NCBI GenBank assembly: GCA_029718625.1
Contig: CM056389.1
Coordinates: forward strand, 10,526,117 to 10,590,116
DNA length: 64,000 nt
From: Synaphobranchus kaupii
Taxonomy: Eukaryota; Chordata; Actinopteri; Anguilliformes; Synaphobranchidae
Direction of reading: 5' to 3'
Shown here: in pieces, positions 51,501 through 61,000 of the stretch
Layout of the letters: each line of letters opens with the position of its first letter
How positions within the stretch are numbered: the first letter of the stretch is position 1
Position numbers and translations under genes: made by a program
The notes under the pieces: generated by a model
Database searches by the model: none
What the model was told of the DNA's origin: nothing
What the model saw: the letters and a program-made list of their open reading frames with translations, nothing else

Positions 51501-52797
51501 AGTTGGGCTGCTGTAGGCAGCCCAAGTATTGTTCCTACTCACACTTCATATTATTATTATTAGTTGGGCTGCTGTAGGCATCCAAAGTATTGTTCCTACT
51601 CATACTTTATATTATTATTAGTTGGGCTGCTGTAGGCAGCCCAAGTATTGTTCCTACTCATACTTCATATTATTAGTTGGGCTGCTGTAGTCAAGTATTG
51701 TTCCTACTCATACTTCATATTATTAGTTGGGCTGCTGTAGGCAGCCCAAGTATTGTTCCTACTCATACTTCATATTATTATTATTAGTTGGGCTGCAGTA
51801 GGCAGCCCAAGTATTGTTCCTACTCATACTTCATATTATTAGTTGGGCTGCTCTAGTCATCCCAAGTATTGTTCCTACTCATACTTTATATTATTATTAT
51901 TAGTTGGGCTGCTGTAGGCATCCCAAGTATTGTACCTACTCATACTTTATATTATTATTATTAGTTGGGCAGCTGTAGGCATCCCAAGTATTGTTCCTAC
52001 TCATACTTTATATTATTATTATTAGTTGGGCTGCTGTAGGCATCCCAAGTATTGGTCCTACTCATACTTTATATTATTATTATTAGTTGGGCAGCTGTAG
52101 GCATCCCAAGTATTGTTCCTACTCATACTTTATATTATTATTATTAGTTGGGCTGCTGTAGGCATCCCAAGTATTGGTCCTACTCATACTTTATATTATT
52201 ATTAGTTGGGCTGCTGTAGGCAGCCCAAGTATTGTTCCTACTCATACTTCATATTATTATTATTAGTTGGGCTGCTGTAGGCAGCCCAAGTATTGTTCCT
52301 CCTCATACTTAATATTATTATTATTAGTTGGGCTGCTGTAGGCAGGCCAAGTATTGTTCCTACTCATACTTCATATTATTATTATTAGTTGGGCTGCTGT
52401 AGGCAGCCCAAGTATTGTACCTACTCACACTTCATATTATTAGTTGGGCTGCTGTAGGCAGCCCAAGTATTGTTCCTACTCATATTTCATATTATTAGTT
52501 GGGCTGCTGTAGGCAGCCCAAGTATTGTTCCTACTCATACTTCAGATTATTAGTTGGGCTGCTGTAGGCAGCCCAAGTATTGTTCCTACTCACACTTCAT
52601 ATTACATTAAATTACATTACATTATAGGCATTTAGCAGACGCTCTTATCCAGAGCGACTTACACATCATTATATATTATTAGTTGGGCTGCTGTAGGCAG
52701 CCCAAGTATTGTTCCTACTCATACTTCATATTATTATTATTAGTTGGGCTGCTGTAGGCAGGCCAAGTATTGTTCCTACTCATACTTCATATTATTA
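45549..52797 (+). repeat. Block M copy 3
   Basis: It is colinear with M2 at +13,605 (33172 to 46777, 37573 to 51178, 38999 to 52604) and with M4 at +12,413. It begins within the chimeric GCTATAG/CCCATG monomer at 45536 and ends about two monomers after the L2 tail, where it diverges from M2. Confidence 0.85.
52604..52665 (-). mobile_element. L2-type 3' tail, copy 5 (end of block M3)
   Basis: Same fragment, 13,605 bp downstream of copy 2, matching the offset of the entire M2-to-M3 block. The match to the M2 flank continues for about two monomers and then breaks near 52797, where the next duplication unit begins. Confidence 0.82.
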
Positions 52798-52875
52798 GTT
52801 GGGCTACTGTAGGCAGCCCAAGTATTGTTCCTACTCATACTTCATATTATTATTATTAGTTGGGCTGCTGTAGGC

Positions 52876-54416
52876 AGGCCAAGTATTGTTCCTACTCATA
52901 CTTCATATTATTAGTTGGGCTGCTGTAGGCAGCCCAAGTATTGTTCCTACTCATACTTCATATTATTAGTTGGGCTGCTATAGGCAGCCCAAGTATTGTG
53001 CCTACTCATACTTCATATTATTAGTTGGGCTGCTGTAGGCAGCCCAAGTATTGTTCCTACTCATACTTCATATTATTATTATTATTATTAGTTGGGCTGC
53101 TGTAGGCAGGCCAAGTATTGTTCCTACTCATACTTCATATTATTATTAGTTGGGCTGCTGTAGGCAGCCCAAGTATTGTTCCTACTCACACTTCATATTA
53201 TTAGTTGGGCTGCTGTAGGCAGCCCAAGTATTGTTCCTAGTCATACTTCATATTATTAGTTGGGCTGCTGTAGGCAGCCCAAGTATTGTTCCTACTCATA
53301 CTTCATATTATTAGTTGGGCTGCTGTAGGCAGCCCAAGTATTGTTCCTACTCATACTTCATATTATTATCAGTTGGGCTGCTGTAGGCAGTCCAAGTATT
53401 GTTCCTACTCATACTTCATATTATTAGTTGGGCTACTGTAGGCAGCCCAAGTATTGTTCCTACTCATACTTCATATTATTATCAGTTGGGCTGCTGTAGG
53501 CAGTCCAAGTATTGTTCCTACTCATACTTCATATTATTAGTTGGGCTGCTGTAGGCAGCCCAAGTATTGTTCCTAGTCATACTTCATATTATTAGTTGGG
53601 CTGCTGTAGGCAGCCCATGTATTGTTCCTACTCATACTTCATATTATTAGTTGGGCTGCTGTAGGCAGCCCAAGTATTGTTCCTACTCATACTTCATATT
53701 ATTATCAGTTGGGCTGCTGTAGGCAGTCCAAGTATTGTTCCTACTCATACTTCATATTATTAGTTGGGCTACTGTAGGCAGCCCAAGTATTGTTCCTACT
53801 CATACTTCATATTATTATTATTAGTTGGGCTGCTGTAGGCAGTCCAAGTATTGTTCCTACTCATACTTCATATTATTAGTTGGGCTGCTGTAGGCAGCCC
53901 AAGTATTGTTCCTAGTCATACTTCATATTATTAGTTGGGCTGCTGTAGGCAGCCCAAGTATTGTTCCTACTCATACTTCAGATTATTAGTTGGGCTGCTG
54001 TAGGCAGCCCAAGTATTGTTCCTACCCATACTTCATATTATTATTATTAGTTGGGCTGCTGTAGGCAGCCCAAGTATTGTTCCTACTCATACTTCATATT
54101 ATTAGTTGGGCTGCTGTAGGCAGCACAAGTATTGTTCCTACTCATACTTCATATTATTATTATTATTATTAGTTGGGCTGCTGTAGGCATCCCAAGTATT
54201 GTTCCTACTCATACTTTATATTATTATTATTAGTTGGGCTGCTGTAGGCATCCCAAGTATTGTTCCTACTCATACTTTATATTATTATTATTAGTTGGGC
54301 TGCTGTAGGCAGCCCAAGTATTGTTCCTACTCATACTTTATATTATTATTAGTTGGGCTGCTGTAGGCTGCCCAAGTATTGTTCCTCCTCATACTTCATA
54401 TTATTATTATTAGTTG
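52876..54416 (+). repeat. Segmental duplication D4a, right copy
   Basis: This is the partner of 40820-42360. It is followed by 293 bp (about 54417-54710) missing from the left copy: GCAGGCC, CAGATT, GTGCC and two GCTGATG monomers, the last joined to a GTACC/CACACTT centre. After this the offset becomes 12,349. Confidence 0.83.
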
Positions 54417-54718
54417 GGCTGCTGTAGGCAGGCCAAGTATTGTTCCTACTCATACTTCATATTATTAGTTGGGCTGCTGTAGGCAGCCCAAGTATTGTTC
54501 CTACTCATACTTCAGATTATTAGTTGGGCTGCTGTAGGCAGCCCAAGTATTGTGCCTACTCATACTTCATATTATTATTATTATTAGTTGGGCTGATGTA
54601 GGCAGCCCAAGTATTGTTCCTACTCATACTTCATATTATTATTATTATTAGTTGGGCTGATGTAGGCAGCCCAAGTATTGTACCTACTCACACTTCATAT
54701 TATTAGTTGGGCTGCTGT

Positions 54719-56319
54719 AGGCAGCCCAAGTATTGTTCCTACTCATATTTCATATTATTAGTTGGGCTGCTGTAGGCAGCCCAAGTATTGTTCCTACTCA
54801 TACTTCAGATTATTAGTTGGGCTGCTGTAGGCAGCCCAAGTATTGTTCCTACTCACACTTCATATTACATTAAATTACATTACATTATAGGCATTTAGCA
54901 GACGCTCTTATCCAGAGCGACTTACACATCATTATATATTATTAGTTGGGCTGCTGTAGGCAGCCCAAGTATTGTTCCTACTCATACTTCATATTATTAT
55001 TATTAGTTGGGCTGCTGTAGGCAGGCCAAGTATTGTTCCTACTCATACTTCATATTATTATTAGTTGGGCTGCTGTAGGCAGCCCATGTATTGTTCCTAC
55101 TCATACTTCATATTATTAGTTGGGCTGCTGTAGGCAGCCCAAGTATTGTTCCTACTCATACTTCATATTATTATTATTATTATTATTAGTTGGGCTGCTG
55201 TAGGCAGCCCAAGTATTGTTCCTACTCATACTTCATATTATTATTAGTTGGGCTGCTGTAGGCAGCCCAAGTATTGTTCCTACTCATACTTCATATTATT
55301 ATTATTAGTTGGGCTGCTGTAGGCAGCCCAAGTATTGTTCCTACTCATACTTCAGATTATTAGTTGGGCTGCTGTAGGCAGCCCAAGTATTGTGCCTACT
55401 CATACTTCATATTATTATTATTATTAGTTGGGCTGATGTAGGCAGCCCAAGTATTGTTCCTACTCATACTTCATATTATTATTATTAGTTGGGCTGCTGT
55501 AGGCAGCCCAAGTATTGTTCCTACTCACACTTCATATTATTAGTTGGGCTGCTGTAGGCAGCCCAAGTATTGTTCCTACTCATACTTCATATTATTATTA
55601 GTTGGGCTGCTGTAGGCAGCCCATGTATTGTTCCTACTCATACTTCATATTATTATTAGTTGGGCTGCTGTATTGTTCCTACTCATACTTCATATTATTA
55701 GTTCGGCTGCTGTAGGCAGCCCAAGTATTGTTCCTTCTCATACTTCATATTATTATTATTATTATTAAGTATTGTTCCTACTCATACTTCATATTATTAT
55801 TAGTTGGGCTGGTGTAGGCAGCCCAAGTATTGTTCCTACTCATACTTCAGATTATTAGTTGGGCTGCTGTAGGCAGCCCAAGTATTGTTCCTACCCATAC
55901 TTCATATTATTATTATTAGTTGGGCTGCTGTAGGCAGCCCAAGTATTGTTCCTACTCATACTTCATATTATTAGTTGGGCTGCTATAGGCAGCCCAAGTA
56001 TTGTGCCTACTCATACTTCATATTATTAGTTGGGCTGCTGTAGGCATGTATTGTTCCTACTCATACTTCATATTATTATTATTAGTTGGGCTGCAGTAGG
56101 CAGCCCAAGTATTGTTCCTACTCATACTTCATATTATTAGTTGGGCTGCTCTAGACATCCCAAGTATTGTTCCTACTCATACTTCATATTATTATTATTA
56201 GTTGGGCTGCTGTAGGCATCCCAAGTATTGTACCTACTCATACTTTATATTATTATTATTAGTTGGGCTGCTGTAGGCATCCCAAGTATTGTTCCTACTC
56301 ATACTTTATATTATTATTA
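54719..56319 (+). repeat. Segmental duplication D4b, right copy
   Basis: This is the partner of 42370-43970. Immediately downstream, between about 56320 and 56510, it carries more 61-bp GCATCCC/CTTTAT monomers than the left copy. A similar run stands at 22249-22495 and 40265-40510. Confidence 0.83.
54867..54928 (-). mobile_element. L2-type 3' tail, copy 6
   Basis: Same fragment, 12,349 bp downstream of copy 3 with matching downstream monomers, including the rare GTTCGGCTG monomer (43352 and 55701). It lacks the private A-to-G change found beside copy 3, so that change arose after the duplication or was lost by conversion. Confidence 0.82.
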
Positions 56320-57524
56320 TTAGTTGGGCTGCTGTAGGCATCCCAAGTATTGTTCCTACTCATACTTTATATTATTATTATTAGTTGGGCTGCTGTAGGC
56401 ATCCCAAGTATTGTTCCTACTCATACTTTATATTATTATTATTAGTTGGGCTGCTGTAGGCAGCCCAAGTATTGTTCCTACTCATACTTTATATTATTAT
56501 TAGTTGGGCTGCTGTAGGCTGCCCAAGTATTGTTCCTCCTCATACTTCATATTATTATTATTAGTTGGGCTGCTGTAGGCAGGCCAAGTATTGTTCCTAC
56601 TCATACTTCATATTATTAGTTGGGCTGCTGTAGGCAGCCCATGTATTGTTCCTACTCATAGTTTATATTATTATTAGTTGGGCTGCTGTAGGCAGCCCAA
56701 GTATTGTTCCTCCTCATACTTCATATTATTATTATTAGTTGGGCTGCTGTAGGCAGGCCAAGTATTGTTCCTACTCATACTTCATATTATTAGTTGGGCT
56801 GCTGTAGGCAGCCCAAGTATTGTTCCTACTCATACTTCATATTATTAGTTGGGCTGCTATAGGCAGCCCAAGTATTGTGCCTACTCATACTTCATATTAT
56901 TAGTTGGGCTGCTGTAGGCAGCCCAAGTATTGTTCCTACTCATACTTCATATTATTATTATTATTATTAGTTGGGCTGCTGTAGGCAGGCCAAGTATTGT
57001 TCCTACTCATACTTCATATTATTATTAGTTGGGCTGCTGTAGGCAGCCCAAGTATTGTTCCTACTCACACTTCATATTATTAGTTGGGCTGCTGTAGGCA
57101 GCCCAAGTATTGTTCCTAGTCATACTTCATATTATTAGTTGGGCTGCTGTAGGCAGCCCAAGTATTGTTCCTACTCATACTTCATATTATTAGTTGGGCT
57201 GCTGTAGGCAGCCCAAGTATTGTTCCTACTCATACTTCATATTATTATCAGTTGGGCTGCTGTAGGCAGTCCAAGTATTGTTCCTACTCATACTTCATAT
57301 TATTAGTTGGGCTACTGTAGGCAGCCCAAGTATTGTTCCTACTCATACTTCATATTATTATCAGTTGGGCTGCTGTAGGCAGCCCAAGTATTGTTCCTAC
57401 TCATATTTCATATTATTAGTTGGGCTGCTGTAGGCAGCCCAAGTATTGTTCCTACTCATACTTCAGATTATTAGTTGGGCTGCTGTAGGCAGCCCAAGTA
57501 TTGTTCCTACTCACACTTCATATT

Positions 57525-57586
57525 ACATTAAATTAGATTACATTATAGGCATTTAGCAGACGCTCTTATCCAGAGCGACTTACACA
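57525..57586 (-). mobile_element. L2-type 3' tail, copy 7 (C-to-G tail variant)
   Basis: Same fragment with the AATTAGATT tail change shared only with copy 4 at 45112, exactly 12,413 bp upstream. From here to the end of the window the sequence follows that offset without a visible indel. Confidence 0.82.
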
Positions 57587-57948
57587 TCATTATATATTAT
57601 TAGTTGGGCTGCTGTAGGCAGCCCAAGTATTGTTCCTACTCATACTTCATATTATTATTATTAGTTGGGCTGCTGTAGGCAGGCCAAGTATTGTTCCTAC
57701 TCATACTTCATATTATTAGTTGGGCTGCTGTAGGCAGCCCATGTATTGTTCCTACTCATAGTTTATATTATTATTAGTTGGGCTGCTGTAGGCAGCCCAA
57801 GTATTGTTCCTCCTCATACTTCATATTATTATTATTAGTTGGGCTGCTGTAGGCAGGCCAAGTATTGTTCCTACTCATACTTCATATTATTAGTTGGGCT
57901 GCTGTAGGCAGCCCAAGTATTGTTCATACTCATACTTCATATTATTAG

Positions 57949-58006
57949 TTGGGCTGCTATAGGCAGCCCATGTATTGTTCCTACTCATACTTCATATTAT
58001 TATTAG
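57949..58006 (+). repeat. Copy of the GCTATAG/CCCATG chimeric monomer
   Basis: It is identical in structure to 45536-45593 and 12,413 bp downstream of it. It marks the start of M4. Confidence 0.75.
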
Positions 58007-61000
58007 TTGGGCTGCTGTATTGTTCCTACTCATACTTCATATTATTAGTTGGGCTGCTGTAGGCAGCCCAAGTATTGTTCCTTCTCATACTTCATATTAT
58101 TATTATTATTATTAAGTATTGTTCCTACTCATACTTCATATTATTATTAGTTGGGCTGGTGTAGGCAGCCCAAGTATTGTTCCTACTCATACTTCAGATT
58201 ATTAGTTGGGCTGCTGTAGGCAGCACAAGTATTGTTCCTACCCATATTTCATATTATTATTATTAGTTGGGCTGCTGTAGGCAGCCCAAGTATTGTTCCT
58301 ACTCATACTTCATATTATTAGTTGGGCTGCTATAGGCAGCCCAAGTATTGTGCCTACTCATACTTCATATTATTAGTTGGGCTGCTGTAGGCAGCCCAAG
58401 TATTGTTCCTACTCATACTTCATATTATTAGTTGGGCTGCTGTAGGCAGCCCAAGTATTGTTCCTACTCATACTTCATATTATTATCAGTTGGGCTGCTG
58501 TAGGCAGTCCAAGTATTGTTCCTACTCATACTTCATATTATTAGTTGGGCTGCTGTAGGCAGCCCAAGTATTGTTCCTAGTCATACTTCATATTATTAGT
58601 TGGGCTGCTGTAGGCAGCCCAAGTATTGTTCCTACTCATACTTCATATTATTAGTTGGGCTGCTGTAGGCAGCCCAAGTATTGTTCCTACTCATACTTCA
58701 TATTATTAGTTGGGCTGCTGTAGGCAGCCCAAGTATTGTTCCTACTCATACTTCAGATTATTAGTTGGGCTGCTGTAGGCAGCCCAAGTATTGTTCCTAC
58801 CCATACTTCATATTATTATTATTAGTTGGGCTGCTGTAGGCAGCCCAAGTATTGTTCCTACTCATACTTCATATTATTAGTTGGGCTGCTGTAGGCAGCA
58901 CAAGTATTGTTCCTACTCATACTTCATATTATTATTATTATTATTAGTTGGGCTGCTGTAGGCAGCCCAAGTATTGTTCCTACTCATACTTCATATTATT
59001 ATTAGTTGGGCTGCTGTAGGCAGCCCAAGTATTGTTCCTACTCACACTTCATATTATTATTATTAGTTGGGCTGCTGTAGGCATCCAAAGTATTGTTCCT
59101 ACTCATACTTTATATTATTATTAGTTGGGCTGCTGTAGGCAGCCCAAGTATTGTTCCTACTCATACTTCATATTATTAGTTGGGCTGCTGTAGTCAAGTA
59201 TTGTTCCTACTCATACTTCATATTATTAGTTGGGCTGCTGTAGGCAAGTATTGTTCCTACTCATACTTCATATTATTATTATTATTAGTTGGGCTGATGT
59301 AGGCAGCCCAAGTATTGTTCCTACTCATACTTCATATTATTATTATTAGTTGGGCTGCTGTAGGCAGCCCAAGTATTGTTCCTACTCACACTTCATATTA
59401 TTAGTTGGGCTGCTGTAGGCAGCCCAAGTATTGTTCCTACTCATACTTCAGATTATTAGTTGGGCTGCTGTAGGCAGCCCAAGTATTGTTCCTACCCATA
59501 CTTCATATTATTATTATTAGTTGGGCTGCTGTAGGCAGCCCAAGTATTGTTCCTACTCATACTTCATATTATTAGTTGGGCTGCTGTAGGCAGCACAAGT
59601 ATTGTTCCTACTCATACTTCATATTATTATTATTATTATTAGTTGGGCTGCTGTAGGCAGCCCAAGTATTGTTCCTACTCACACTTCATATTATTATTAT
59701 TAGTTGGGCTGCTGTAGGCATCCAAAGTATTGTTCCTACTCATACTTTATATTATTATTAGTTGGGCTGCTGTAGGCAGCCCAAGTATTGTTCCTACTCA
59801 TACTTCATATTATTAGTTGGGCTGCTGTAGTCAAGTATTGTTCCTACTCATACTTCATATTATTAGTTGGGCTGCTGTAGGCAGCCCAAGTATTGTTCCT
59901 ACTCATACTTCATGTTATTATTATTAGTTGGGCTGCAGTAGGCAGCCCAAGTATTGTTCCTACTCATACTTCATATTATTAGTTGGGCTGCTCTAGGCAT
60001 CCCAAGTATTGTTCCTACTCATACTTTATATTATTATAATTAGTTGGGCTGCTGTAGGCAGCCCAAGTATTGTTCCTACTCATACTTCATATTATTATTA
60101 TTATTATTAGTTGGGCTGCTGTAGGCAGCCCAAGTATTGTTCCTACTCATACTTCATATTATTATTATTAGTTGGGCTGCTGTAGGCATCCCAAGTATTG
60201 TACCTACTCATACTTTATATTATTATTATTACTTGGGCTGCTGTAGGCATCCCAAGTATTGGTCCTACTCATACTTTATATTATTATTAGTTGGGCTGCT
60301 GTAGGCAGCCCAAGTATTGTTCCTACTCATACTTCAGATTATTAGTTGGGCTGCTGTAGGCAGCCCAAGTATTGTGCCTACTCATACTTCATATTATTAG
60401 TTGGGCTGCTGTAGGCAGCCCAAATATTGTTCCTACTTATACTTCATATTATTATTATTATTAGTTGGGCTGATGTAGGCAGCCCAAGTATTGTTCCTAC
60501 TCATACTTCATATTATTATTATTAGTTGGGCTGCTGTAGGCAGCCCAAGTATTGTTCCTACTCACACTTCATATTATTAGTTGGGCTGCTGTAGGCAGCC
60601 CAAGTATTGTTCCTACTCATACTTCATATTATTATTAGTTGGGCTGCTGTAGGCAGCCCATGTATTGTTCCTACTCATACTTCATATTATTATTAGTTGG
60701 GCTGCTGTATTGTTCCTACTCATACTTCATATTATTAGTTGGGCTGCTGTAGGCAGCCCATGTATTGTTCCTACTCATACTTCATATTATTATTAGTTGG
60801 GCTGCTGTATTGTTCCTACTCATACTTCATATTATTAGTTGGGCTGCTGTAGGCAGCCCAAATATTGTTCCTTCTCATACTTCATATTATTATTATTATT
60901 ATTAAGTATTGTTCCTACTCATACTTCATATTATTATTAGTTGGGCTGGTGTAGGCAGCCCAAGTATTGTTCCTACTCATACTTCAGATTATTAGTTGGG

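Larger units (their letters stand above)
44640..51587 (+). repeat. Segmental duplication D4c, left copy (pairs with 57053-64000)
   Basis: About 6.9 kb is colinear at a constant +12,413 (CACAC 44653 to 57066, L2 tail 45112 to 57525, GCAGACC 51178 to 63591). Just upstream, 44450-44640 holds a local duplication of the GCAGGCC-CACACTT-CTAGTC trio that the right copy lacks. Confidence 0.85.
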
